From Peribolospora baueri (Eukaryota; Basidiomycota; Peribolosporomycetes; Peribolosporales; Peribolosporaceae): a DNA stretch of 64,000 nt. This document shows, piece by piece, positions 33,974 through 44,755 of this stretch. The stretch covers positions 434,001 to 498,000 of the forward strand of contig JAMDHS010000001.1 of assembly GCA_029717555.1 (NCBI GenBank). Direction: 5' to 3'. Within the stretch, counting starts at the first letter, position 1, and the number at the start of each line of letters is the position of its first letter. The notes under the pieces are model-generated. The model saw nothing but the letters and a program-made list of their open reading frames with translations. It was not told the origin of the DNA and made no database searches. A program made the position numbers and the translations under genes.

Positions 33974-36900
33974 ATGTCCCCCTCCGCGCCCCTCCATCCA
34001 GCTCGAGCGATCCACCAGCAAAGCTTGCGCGACCCCCAAGCCTTCTGGCTCAACGCCGCCAAGGACATCCATTGGGTCACCCCTCCCTCCCGCGCTTATG
34101 GGCGCAGCGAACGGACGGGGACGGAGGTGAGCATGAACGAGAGCGGGAGTGCGGGCGCTGGGCCGTTTGCGCGACCGCGGCGAGGTGGATGGAGGAAGGG
34201 AGCGAGGTGAATTGCTCAACCACCGATGCTGTCTTCCGGTCGCATCCGTCTTTGTGTCCCTGCACAGACGTGGTTCCCAAATGCGACCCTGAACACCTGC
34301 TACAACGCCCTGGACCGACACGTCTATCCGCCCGCTCACTCCACCTCCCCCGCCAGCCTCGCGCCTCCCGCCCACCCTCCTCTCGTACACCACGCCTCCA
34401 AACCATGCATCCACCACGTCTGCCCCCTCCCCGCTTCCACTTCGCCCTCGCGGACCATCTCCTACGGCGAGGCCCTCGAACAGGTCCAGCTCCTCGCCGG
34501 CGTCCTCCGCCATACGATGGGCGTCGGCAAGGGGGATCGCGTCGTCGTGTACATGCCCAACTCGCCCGAGGCGCTCTACGCTATGCTTGCCTGCGCAAGG
34601 ATCGGAGCCGTGCACTCGGTGAGTCCGACTTGGGAGGACGGAGAAAGCAGTGCTTGCAGACGTTTTCGGGGACGGGAGGAAGTAGGGCTCGCTGAACATC
34701 TCGCCGTTTCAGGTCGTCTTCGGCGGCTTCGCTGCACGCGAGGTGAGTCGTCAGGGTCGCCCACGAGCGACCGGGAAGAGGGCCGACGAAGGAGGAGGCT
34801 AATACGATGGTCCGCCGGCCTATCCCTATCCCCGTTTGTCGACTCTCAGCTCGCGAAACGAATCCAGGATTCGGGCTGCAAAGCTGTCCTGGCCTCTTCG
34901 TGTGGCCTAGAACCGAAAGCCGTGATCGAGTACCACCCACTGCTGGTCTCCGCGCTCCAGCAGTCGACGCACAAGCCTGACGCGTACCTCCTCTTCCGAC
35001 GCAATCACGTCCGCGGCCACGACCCTCCGTTGCCTCCTCGCCAAGGTTGGGCTGGAACGACGGCGAGGCAAGGCCTCCCGACGAAGCATCTGGATTGGGA
35101 GATGGAGATGCGCAAGATCAGAGCGGAGGGCAAAGAGGTCAGGCAGTGTGTAGAGATGGGAAGCGAGGAGCTCGCATACACGCTGTACACCAGCGGGACG
35201 TGAGTGAACAAGCCCCAAGTTCTCCCGAGTCGATTCGCAGTCACTCAAGCGCGTCGTTGCTTACCGCCCCGCTTCTCTCAACGCGTCGACGGACACACAG
35301 TACGGGCATGCCCAAAGGCGTCGTCCGCCAGACGGGCGGACATGCTGTCGGTGCGTCTGTCCTCCCTCATTGTGGTTGCCGTCTCGAAGACTCGTCACTG
35401 ACCGACGATCGGATCGATCCGTCTTCGCACTACCAGCTCTCCGGTACAGCATGGAAAACGTCTTTGGTATCCGACCACAAGATACCATGTTCACTGCATC
35501 GGACGTGGGCTGGGTCGTCGGTGCGTCGCGAGCTCGCTCGCCGGGCTGACCCCGGCGTACTGCACATGGCGGCGTCTTTGTCTCGACTGACTCTCCCCTC
35601 CGGGTCTCCCTTTTTGCAGGCCACTCTTACATCGTCTACGCCCCCCTTTTCCTCGGCTGCACCACCGTCGTCTTCGAGGGCAAGCCCATCGTGCCGGATG
35701 CCGGCGTCCTCTGGAAGATAGTTCAAGTGAGTTGGCTGCCCATTTTTCTGGACTGACTCCCATCGAATTGGCTCTCTGATCGACGAGCTCTCCCCCCCCC
35801 TCCCCCTTCAACAGGACCACCGCGTCTCAGCGCTCTTCACCGCTCCGACCGCGCTACGCGCTATCCGAAGAGAGGATCCGCAAGCCAGCCTGATGCGCAA
35901 GTCGGACCTCCGATGCCTCCGCACCCTCTTCCTCGCTGGCGAGCGCTCCGAGCCTCAGATAGTCAACGCCTACGTGCGTTTGCTTAGCGAGCTCGCGGCG
36001 CCGGGCTGTGTCGTCAATGACAATTATTGTGCGTGCCGTCAAGCATTGGTTCGCCAATCGTTAAAGTGGACTCACCCGTCGTCTTCTCTTCTCTGCGCGT
36101 CGTCGAGCAGGGTCGACCGAATCAGGCTCGCCGATCACTGCGCTGTCTCTCTCCGCCTCCCGGTCCTACGCGCCCATGCCGCCACGGCCAGGTGCGGCAG
36201 GATTACCGTTGCCCGGGATGGACGTGCGCGTCGTGGACGACGAGGGCAGGGAGTTACCCCCTGGACAGATGGGCAACTTGGTCCTCAAGACGCCGCTCGC
36301 GCCTTCGGCTCTTGGCGGACTGTGGAACAACCCCGAAGGCTTTGAGGGGTGAGTCAGCGAGCGCGGCCGGCCGGTCGTTCGAGACTTGTCAGACGATTCT
36401 CTCTGAGCGCGTCTTGTTCGTTTCGGCGTAGAGCCTACTTTGCCAAGTTTAGGGGTAAGGGCGACTGGTTCGTCATGGGCGACACTGGCATGATTGACGA
36501 AGATGGCTATGTGAGCGTCCTGAGCCGATCGGACGACATTATCAACGGTGGGTGTGTCGCTTCGCTCTGCTCCTCTCTCGAACCATGCTCTTCTGTCCCT
36601 GTGTGTCGCCTCACAACCCTTTCGCGGCGCCTCTCTTGCAGTGGCCGCTCATCGTCTCAGCACGGGACTGATCGAGCAGGTCGTCGGAGATCATGAAGAC
36701 GTCGTCGAGTGCTGCGTCGTGGGAGCGCCTGACAAGGTCAAAGGCAAGTCTCGGCGAGCCTTCTCCGCGGCACCGGCCCTACTTGGCTTGATCTGAACCT
36801 CTTAGGTCTTCTCGCCACCGGTCCCCTTCAGGTCAAACGCCTTTCGCCCTCGTCGTCCTCGCTTCCAGCTCTGAAGCCGCCTCCTCGCGCACCTCGCCGC

Positions 36901-37202
36901 GCCTGCGCTCCGTCCTCAACGACGTCAACGCCCACGTACGCTCCGAACTCGGGCCGATCGCCCAACTCTCCGGCCTCGTCGCTTCGCCCAAGATCCCCAA
37001 GACGCGGTCCGGCAAGCGCCTCCTGCGCACCGTGCGCGCCATCGTCGAGCTCGCCGCGGCGGGTCGGTTCGAGGACGGCGAGGTGCCGGTGCCTCCGACG
37101 GTGGAGGACGCGAGCATTGTGCCGCTCGTCAGGACGGCGGTCAACGAGCATTTCGGCGGCAGTGGCGCTGTCGGCGGTGGCGAGACCAAGGCGAGGCTGT
37201 GA
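33974..37202 (+). CDS. ACSS3-like short-chain acyl-CoA synthetase
   Basis: AMP-forming synthetase that activates acetate or propionate. Twelve exons: 33974..34126, 34268..34618, 34713..34742, 34850..35199, 35301..35350, 35437..35520, 35620..35726, 35815..36028, 36111..36348, 36432..36547, 36642..36743, 36832..37202; about 721 residues. Features: N-terminal [19 protein letters not shown], the P-loop [14 protein letters not shown] (~291-304), [68 protein letters not shown], and the C-terminal catalytic lysine in [11 protein letters not shown] (~Lys660). The ACSS3/propionate branch is inferred from NVFGI and VNDNYWSTE; substrate unproven. The intron after 36743 starts GCAAGT, a GC-AG intron. A long Pro/His/Ser insert lies at ~70-105. 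Confidence 0.93.
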
Positions 37203-37814
37203 ATTTTTCGTGCGCTCACTTCACTGACAAACGAGCCGCGGTGTGTACGTTCGCACATACGTATATGTACGCGAGGAACGAAAGGAGGACAAAGGACGAG
37301 GGCCGCTTGTCGTCGCATCGCTACTTGAACGCGAAAAGGAAGGTGGGGAAAAGTACAAAGTTCGGACGTGCTCCTCACGCGACGCGAACAACCAGACAAC
37401 GATAGAACCAAGAGGACGAGATGAGACGAGACGAGACGAGACGAGAAGGGAGACCGAGCGTCCGTCTAAAGTCTAGGGAAGAGCGAGGGGAACGGTGATA
37501 CGTCGAGTGGGGGGTGGGTGGATGGATGGAGGGAGGGAGGGAGGGATGGGAAATAAAGAGCGGGAGAGGTTGCACTGCGGGGAACGACACACGAAAAGAG
37601 GAACGAGGGACGGAGAGGCGGGGAGGTGGAGGGAGTGAAGGAATGTGAAAAAGAAAAGAAAGAGATTGACCGTGACGGAAGGAGCGAAGATCAAGATCCC
37701 AAGCGCGTCGTCCACAAAGGGGCAGGCAAATAATAGAGAGCCCGTCCGTTCGTCCGTTTCCGACAGGCGTCCTACCAGCCTCAAAGCCAACGCGGGGCCT
37801 CCTTCCGATGCCCG
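37203..37814. other. Convergent 3' flank with GACGA repeat
   Basis: About 610 bp between convergent stops. It contains an ACGAG pentamer array (37411-37446) and GGGA/GGAT purine repeats (37505-37560). No gene. Confidence 0.55.
37411..37446. repeat. (GAGAC)n microsatellite
   Basis: Six to seven GAGAC/ACGAG units in tandem. Confidence 0.9.
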
Positions 37815-40800
37815 CTACCGCTCCCAATCCACCCTCCCCCCGCACGCGCCTCCCTCCCGTCCCTCATCGCTCAGGCTGACGTCCATGAGCGCCTGCGCGG
37901 CGCCACGGAGGGTCTGCCGAGTCTGCTCGTCCATACCCGCGGCGGCATCAGGATCAGGAGCAGGAGGGTTCGGGGCGAGTCTTTGCACCACTCGCGCGCC
38001 TCCTTCGCCCACCGCCGTCGTCGAGCTCTCCAGCTCACCATACGTCGGCAAGCCGTCATAAGCGGACAGGGGAACGACACCTCCGCCGAGGAACCCGCGG
38101 GCTGCGATGTCGTACGAGGGTACCTGGCTCAGAGGGTCTTCGAACAGTCTCGTGTCGGTTGCGGTCGGCTGCGGCGGCGGTGACGTCTGGTGGTGGTGGT
38201 GGTGGTGGTGGTGGTGCGACGGCGATGGCTGTTCCGATGTGCGGCCGGAGGACGAGGCGGCGTCGGGAGGCGGCGTCAAACCTGCGGAGTGCGGGGCCGA
38301 GTGGGAGCCGGCGGCGACGACGGCGGCGGTGCCGCCCTGGTCTCGCAAGTTGACCATCGAGCTACGCCGACTAGCAGAAGGCGAGGAGCCAGCGGTGGTC
38401 GGTTCGCTCGCATCGCCATGCCGATAATGCTTTTCCTTCTTCTTGTGCGACGACGAAGACCCGGTCCAGCTGGTCAGAGGACGGATGGAGGAGGGAAGGT
38501 GGAACTTGGAGACGCCGCCAGTCATGCGATGCAAGGAGGAGGAGGAGGAGTTGCGGTGGTGCATTTCCGGCCTCTCACCGCCGCCTCCACCTCCACCGCT
38601 GCCGCCTGCGTAGGCATCTGTCGGGCTCGTCGGAACCCACGCGGAGCCGTGGTGGTGGCGGCTTGAAGAAGAGGGCGCGTGGGCGTGGGCGGTCTCTCCG
38701 AACGAGGGGCTCGAAGGCCGACTGCTGGTAGGTCTGCTCGAGTTGCGGCTCGACGGCCGACTGTTGGGCCGGCTACTATCGCGCGATCCAGGCTGCGAGG
38801 CGCTGGACGCGTGCTCGCTCGTCGTCGTCTGCAACGACGAGGAGGGGGGCATGCGTCCGAGCGAGGCGAGTAGCTCCGAGTCCTGGCTCCAATGCGACGA
38901 CGACGGCGTGGGCTGGACGACGTTTGGTCCGAACGACATGCTCATCCGGCCGTTTCTCGGTGACGACGCGCCTGAGCCGGGCGCGGAAGACCAAGCTTCG
39001 ACGGGGGTGGGGAAGTAGGAGTCTTGACCGACAGAAGAAGCGCCGAGGCGGGGGGAGGAGGGCCTGCTGGGGTGAGGGGTAGCGAACGGAGTCCAAGGCG
39101 CTGGGACGAAGCGGTGCTGCTGCGTCTGCGGGCCGGCGCCGCCGCCGCCGCCGGTGAAGGAGAACGCGAGGGGCGGGGCGTCGCCACGGAGCGCGGCCAG
39201 TTCGGCGTTGGCAACACGATCGTAGACGTGGTCCGAGTAGCTGGGCAGATCGGCCTGAAGCACGCTAATCTCCTCGTTGCCGTCCGTCAAGCCAAAGAGC
39301 AAATTGCGCGCGGCTTGGGACGCGACGCGAGCTTCTTCCAACAAGGGATAGCAGAGTATGTGGATCGGGAGGGCGCAGCGCAACTCCGAAGTATGGCCGT
39401 CCGGGTTGAGGATCATGCAGGACCACTTGATCTTGTGGGTCACGTTGATCGGGTGGTGCGCGTTGGAGGGAGTGGTGGAGAGAGGGATGGGGATGTCGAT
39501 ACGGGCGTTGATGTCCCCGGACTCGTCCTCGTCCTCCTCGTCGGCGCCCCGAGTGCCGGCGCCGGTCGAAGAGCCTTCGCCGCGGTCAGCGGGGGCAGGG
39601 ACTGGGCCATGAGCGGGCGAAGGGGTGGACGTCGACGACAACAAGTCCGCCGCTGCCGACGCCGAAGTAGGCTCCTCGAAAGGGGGAGAGTGAGAAAGCG
39701 GGGCCAAGCCCATGGTCGGCATCAAGCGAGGGATCGAAGTAGTGGATCGGACTGTCCTGAAGCTGGGCCGGCGCGAACCCGAACCGCTACCGCCGGCGCC
39801 GCCCTGCGAAGGGATCGCCGCGATGGGAGAGACGTCTTGATTTCCGCCGGCCTGGGGTTCCAGCGACGGAGAAGAGGGTGCGGTTCGTGTGCCTCCTCGC
39901 GCTGCGGCGGCCGCGGCGATACGGCTCTTGTTGGCGGCCAGGAGATACGGGTCTGGGGCCTCCTGGACCTCTGTCGTTCCCGCCCTCCTCCTGACCTCGT
40001 GCTTGGTGGAGATGACGAGCCTGCTTTCGGACTTACTGGCGTTCTTGGCGTACAGGACGGTGTACTCTTTGATGTTGGTATGGACGGCGGTTACTTTTAC
40101 GCCCTTGACCAGAGGACTAAACTTGATCGACACGGGCACCTTGTCGCCGGCGGCGTAGGCACGCTGAGGGAGGGTGATGGCGTACATGATCTTGTTCGGC
40201 CACGTGTTCTCGATCTCGAGCGTCTGGGTGAACTCGAGCGAGTCGGGCCTGAAGGACTTGTAGATCTGGACGGCCTTGCGCGCGTGCAGGTTGGCGGCAA
40301 AGGTGCTCCGGACGGCGGTCGCTTTGAGTTTGTAATAGACGAAGGCGGTGCCGGTGGCCGTGCGCATCGAGGGCGGGAGATCGTAGTTGAGGGGAAGGGA
40401 GAAGGGGAAGGAGTGGACGCCGGCCTTGAGGGTGTGGAAGCTCTTTTTGCCCGAGGCGGTCTCGAGGAAGGACCAGGTGTGGCTGATGACGATCTGATCG
40501 TAGTGATGATTCCGGGCGGCCGTGCTGCGAGAAGGAAATAAAAAAATGAGGCGGGTATCCATATAGCGCACCGTCGCGCCGTCGCCGCGCGCACTACTCA
40601 CCCATGTCCTTCGGCCCAGTTCAACTTTGCCTTTCCGACGAATTGGAGCTCGACGTCCTTGATGCTCGTCGCCTCGGGTAGGCTCAGCACGACGTGGCCG
40701 GAGAGCGTCGCCGGCTCAGTCTCGCTTTCGGCGGCGGTGGAGGCCCTCATGATGATGGTCTCTGACGTCGGGTGGATCTCGAGCGAGGCGTGGGCGGGCA

Positions 40801-40876
40801 GCGAGGCGGCGGACAGCGCGGAGGGAGGAGGGATGGGGGTGGTGGCGGTGGCGGTGGACGGCGCGGGCGTGGCCAT
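37815..40876 (-). CDS. Alpha-arrestin (ART family), ~994 aa
   Basis: Arrestin-related adaptor that directs a Rsp5-type ubiquitin ligase to plasma-membrane transporters. Exons complement(37815..40524, 40602..40876). The arrestin-N part (~20-190) includes LSGHVVLSLPEATSIKDVEL, QIVISHTWSFLE and AGVHSFPFSLPLNYDLPPSM; the arrestin-C part (~215-460) includes LEFTQTLEIENTWPNKIMY, GDKVPVSIKFSPLVKGVKV and INVTHKIKWSCMIL. The remaining half is disordered Ser/Pro/Gly/His-rich sequence with a run of nine histidines. Possible PY-like motifs near the end are VPSY and LPTY, with LPSY further upstream; no strict PPxY was seen. Start at 40876 (AACATGG context). The Ser/Arg/Pro run DSSRPNSRPSSRNSSRPTSS looks like a phospho-rich segment. 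Confidence 0.92.
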
Positions 40877-42557
40877 GTTGGAAGACTGGCCGTCGCCGCT
40901 CTGCAAAGCCCTTGGCAAGATGCGGCCCCGTCGCTGTCGGCCCGCTCCTTCGGTCCGCGATCACGCTCGGCGGTGGCGGCGGGGTTCGGGGAGGACGGAG
41001 AGGGGGGTAATTGGAGGTGGAAGGAGAAGAGAGAGAGGAGGGAAATGAAGAGGGCGGCGAAGCGAGATGAAGCGAGATGGACGGTGGTGGTGTGGGCGGT
41101 GGTGGTGAGCAGCTGAGATGGTGAGAACGGAAGATCTGTTTGCCGCGGTTGGTCCGACCTTCCGTTTTCAGTTTCCCGTTTTCAGTTTCCCGTTTCCCGT
41201 TCCTGCGAGCCACCGGCGGCAAGAGATGAGACGGATTCGCTCCGACTGTGATCGGTCAGTCAGCTCGAGCTAAGCAAGCAAAGCTTGGCTATCTTTGCTT
41301 TCTGCCGCCGTCGGCAGCCCGATAAGAGAGGAGCGTCGATCGATGCGTCCAGGAAGAGCATGTGCGGGTCTGGTTGGTTGGCTGGGGACGTCGAGCGGTA
41401 TCCACGTTGGTTAGGCGTGCGCACAATCGATCGTCGATGGGTTGGATGGGCGAGATGAGGACGACCAGTCAGTGGGGCGAAGGAAGGCGACGGAGATGGC
41501 GACAGATGCATCCATCATCCATCCATCCATCGTCGCCCATCATCCGACTTGGCCATCGATGATCGCAGACGCAATCGCAGACGCAGACGCAGACGCAGCT
41601 TCGGCATCAAAGCTTGGACCGATTCGACTCTCCGACGACAGCAACCCAGCAGAAATCGTCCGCTGTCCGGCTGCGGGCGGCGCACGGCAGAAATTGTGCG
41701 CTTTGTCCGCCGAGGCCGAGCTGACGAAAAAAAAAAAAAAAAAACATGGAAAAATGGAACGAAAGGAACGCTTTCGATCGTGCGCTCAGAACAACCAACC
41801 GCTCGGAACGACGACGAGGAAGCACGTCGCCGCTCGCTAGTCCAATCCCGTCCGTCTCCTCTCGCTTCCTCGCTGGCATCACCCCATCGACCGACGCCGC
41901 GGCGACAAGCCAGTGCCGCTGTTCGGCCTCTTCCGATATCGTACTCGTTTTTGTGGTTCCTCGGATCTGATCAGCCACGTCTCTATTCTTGCCATCCAAG
42001 ATCTTTCTTTTGCACGTTCGCACGTGGGTTTGCAGTACGATCGATTACATGGATGAAGAAAAAGGGAAAAGCGATCATGTTCAACGACACGAAGAGAATA
42101 ACAGGCTCGCTCGGTGTAAAGCCTATCTATATGTAGTGGAACGACGTTTGAAACCGAAGAAGAGAGGAAGCGAACCGATTGGCTTTTACCCCGTGTCGAG
42201 TGCCTGCCCAAGTACACGCACGGTCCGAGAGCTGGCAGGTGTCTCAGGATAACGCAGCTGACAGCGAGCGGTGTTCCACTCGGAACGACGAGGACGAGGC
42301 CATGTCGCCTCTGTTCGGACTCATTGGTCATGCGGAGACAGCCCCGCTTCTAGATATGGATGAAGGAAACGAAACGACTTAACGCTCGATCAAAACCAAT
42401 TACGACGAGAAGAACAGACGCTCGGAACGGCGAGACCACGTCGCCGCGAATCCCGTACCCGCATCACCGATCGCCGACGCTGGGACGCTGTCGATGACAA
42501 GCAAAAACATCCGCTCACCCTCGACGAAAAAAAATATCAGCCCATGCCGCAAAAAAT
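40877..42557. other. 1.7-kb intergenic region, arrestin promoter side
   Basis: No gene is supported. The arrestin promoter should lie next to 40877. Features: repeated GTTTTCAGTTTCCC units (41163-41200), a CAGACG hexamer array (about 41565-41600) and an 18-A run (41727-41744). ORFs are short and composition-driven. Confidence 0.5.
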
Positions 42558-42643
42558 GGGACCACCCGGGTTCGAACCAGGGACCTCACGATATCGGACC
42601 GCTTTTCTTCAGTCGTGCGCTCTCCCAACTGAGCTATAGTCCC
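42558..42643 (-). tRNA. tRNA-Phe (GAA) with intron
   Basis: The minus strand folds as a full tRNA of 72 nt plus a ~14-nt intron. Acceptor GGGACTA pairs with TGGTCCC. D-arm is GCTC-loop-GAGC. The anticodon stem CACGA pairs with TCGTG, with loop CT-GAA-G then the intron (42591-42604) and A. The T-arm is CCTGG-TTCGAAC-CCGGG. Anticodon GAA reads Phe codons. The intron sits one base 3' of the anticodon, the canonical place. CCA is not encoded, as expected. A short T-run suitable for Pol III termination is weak immediately downstream (GGTTTTTTGC in minus orientation at about 42550). Confidence 0.95.
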
Positions 42644-43357
42644 ACGAATTATTTTTCATATTTGTGAGTGCAGTGATAGGTGGCAGAGCGACTGCAGTTG
42701 GCGGCGTTGTAGTACTCCTTCACGCGAAATTTTGTAACGTTCACGGTTTGTAGTGAACATTGAGATAGTCGTTTCCACGAGTCTCGTAAACGCTAACGCT
42801 TTGTAGTGAACATGTTTTCGTCGCCCTTTGTAGTAAACATTGACGTCGGGTGCTTCTTCACGTGGGAAATGCTATATTTTCCCCGATTGTTCCACAAGAA
42901 ACATGGTATTCCTACGCACATCTGGGCAAACCTGCGACGAGGAGCCTACCTATGACACGCGCACCAACCGCCGGAGGGCAGAGCGAGAGCGAGAGACATG
43001 ACATGAGATGCTCCTGATACGCCCCTCAGGGACGCGACAAGACTCAACCTTCAGAGAGAGGCTCTTGACAGCGGCTTCTTCTGAAGGTCATGGAGGCCAA
43101 AGCTTGAATGGTCGAACGACTTATTATACTCACTTCTACTCAGTTCACATCGCGAGACCTCACATTAGACGACGCGACCGACGCTCTATAGACGCCGCAC
43201 TAGACCAAAATGGACCTCTTCTTCCATTCGCCCGTTGCTCCGCAGTCTCTTACCCTCGACCCTGGACTCGCCCCACCTCTGTCGTGGAAGTGATGGAGAC
43301 AGAGAAGAGAGTAACGAGACGAAGAGATCTGGACCGATTGGTTTGGTTGTAGTAAGG
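42644..43357. other. Gene-free stretch between tRNA-Phe and the transposon island
   Basis: It carries the three TTTGTAGT(G/A)AACAT repeats listed separately and is AT-richer than its surroundings near 42650-42900. No gene is recognised. Confidence 0.5.
42747..42843 (+). repeat. Three direct copies of TTTGTAGT(G/A)AACAT
   Basis: Copies lie at 42747-42763, 42800-42813 and 42827-42843; the first and third share the longer form ending ATTGA. Spacing is 53 and 27 bases. They sit upstream of the tRNA-Phe gene and left of the transposon remnants. Confidence 0.85.
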
Positions 43358-44000
43358 TCAAGGTGATCCTCCAGGGATGCTCTGAGTCCCTGTGTACTCG
43401 TCATAACCATGTTCAAGAAGAAGCGTGCGCAGAAAAGAATTGTCGAAGATCGGTTTGTTTACGCTGCTCGTTGACATGTTATTTGAAAGTGCGACTGAGT
43501 TGAGTGACACACTACTGCATCTTGAGCCACTTCTCTGTGCGTGGCTTCGTGAAAATTGCTTCGTGGATGTAGCGCAGCTGGCGTACGATGTTTTCCGATT
43601 TATGGTGTTCTTCTTGAAGCAAGACCACATCATCGGGTCAGCAGGCGCTCCCTCCTCAGTGTCGCAACCAGCTCTCTGAAGGTGATGCCGCTTTTTGAAA
43701 GACTCGACCCAGCCATTAGAGCAACATGAGCTACTCCTGGGCAGGGATGTCCAATAAGTCGGATATCTTGCGAGCTTGCGCCTTATTAATCAGCTCCTCG
43801 CTGAAAACTGCACTGTTAGAAAGACCGTCGTTTACCCAGTAGACGAGCGCCGCTTCTAGCTCCGGATGCTTGAGCACGCCTTGGCGCTTACGCTGTCCAT
43901 CACCGGCGTTGACTTTGATCGCGCCGTATTTGGTATGTTTCCATCGCAGGTTGGAATCCTGCCTCATTCCGGGCCTGGCGGCGCGCGCGGCCCCTGTCCC
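43358..44000 (-). mobile_element. Decayed pogo/Fot1-like (Tc1-mariner) transposase remnant
   Basis: The minus strand holds a CENP-B type helix-turn-helix: KHPELEAALVYWVNDGLSNS and a following SEELINKAQARKISDLLDIP (about 43731-43900), then in another frame NGWVESFKKRHHLQRAG (about 43660-43715), the second half of the same domain. Protein-like sequence continues to about 43520 in changing frames. The DDE catalytic domain was not found and no terminal inverted repeats were identified, so it is an old, partial copy. A basic stretch upstream (QDSNLRWKHTKYGAIKVNAG) may be the N-terminus. Confidence 0.65.
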
Positions 44001-44039
44001 CCGGAGGCCGTAGGACGCAGGTGACTGGAGAGGGTGCGC

Positions 44040-44730
44040 ACCGGACGCCATCTACCAGACGAACTCTCTCGACGACTTCATTGCGCGAATCTACCCGACC
44101 GATCGGCTCCGCCACGCCCATCTCCATCCTGATTTCTTCCAGGGACGCGCCATCCTGATCCCCTGAAATCGCCAGGTGGATGATCTGAATGCCGACCTGC
44201 TGCAGCATATGGACGGCCTAACCCTGTCATTCGACTCGCATGATTCGGCTGAGCTGAATTCGAACGCGGCCGGTCGAGTCGAGTTGACCGCCGAATTCCT
44301 CGCCAGCATGAAGGTGCCGAGCCTGCCGCTGGCCCATCTGGAGCTCCGCATGGGCGCCCCGGTCATCCTGATGCGAAATCTCGATCCGAATCAGGGCCTC
44401 TGCAATGGCACCCGCATAACGGTCGTACGCACCGCCCGCCACTGCATCGAGGTGCGCCTGAACGGCGGCGAATTCGACGGCCAGCATCGTCTAATCTATC
44501 GATGCAAGCTCTCGGCCACTGACGGGCTGTTCTTCGAGTTAACCCGGCTCCAATTTCCCCTACGATTAGCATTCGCTATGACCATCAACAAATCGCAGGG
44601 CCAGTCGTTCCGCCACGGAAGCCGGTCCCCCAATGCCGCCGGGTGGCCCCACCTCGCCCGCTGCGCCTTGTGGTCTCGGTAGGCTTCCGCCTGCCGGACC
44701 CGCGCTACAGAGTACGGCTCTCCGTAGGCG
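44040..44730 (+). mobile_element. Decayed Helitron helicase (Pif1-like) C-terminal remnant
   Basis: Plus-strand sequence matches the last third of Helitron-type Pif1 helicases. It shows DDFIARIYPTDRL and FFQGRAILIP, then DDLNADLLQHMDGLTLSFDS, MGAPVILMRNLDPNQGLCNG, FELTRLQFPLRLAFAMTINK and SQGQS. An in-frame stop lies at 44164-44166 (…ILIP*NRQVDDLN…). After SQGQS the expected VALSR motif is eroded and followed by another stop at 44681. The Rep domain and the earlier helicase motifs are absent here. No 5' TC or 3' CTRR/hairpin end was identified. The intact part is long enough to be confident of the family. Confidence 0.8.
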
Positions 44731-44755
44731 CGTGGCTTAAGGAGAGCTTTCGCCT

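Noticed and set aside
33542-34699. 385-residue minus-strand ORF
   Set aside because: Antisense of the first exons of the acyl-CoA synthetase, whose sense frame is conserved.
39024-40541. 505-residue plus-strand ORF
   Set aside because: It is antisense to the arrestin core, which has clear domain conservation on the minus strand.
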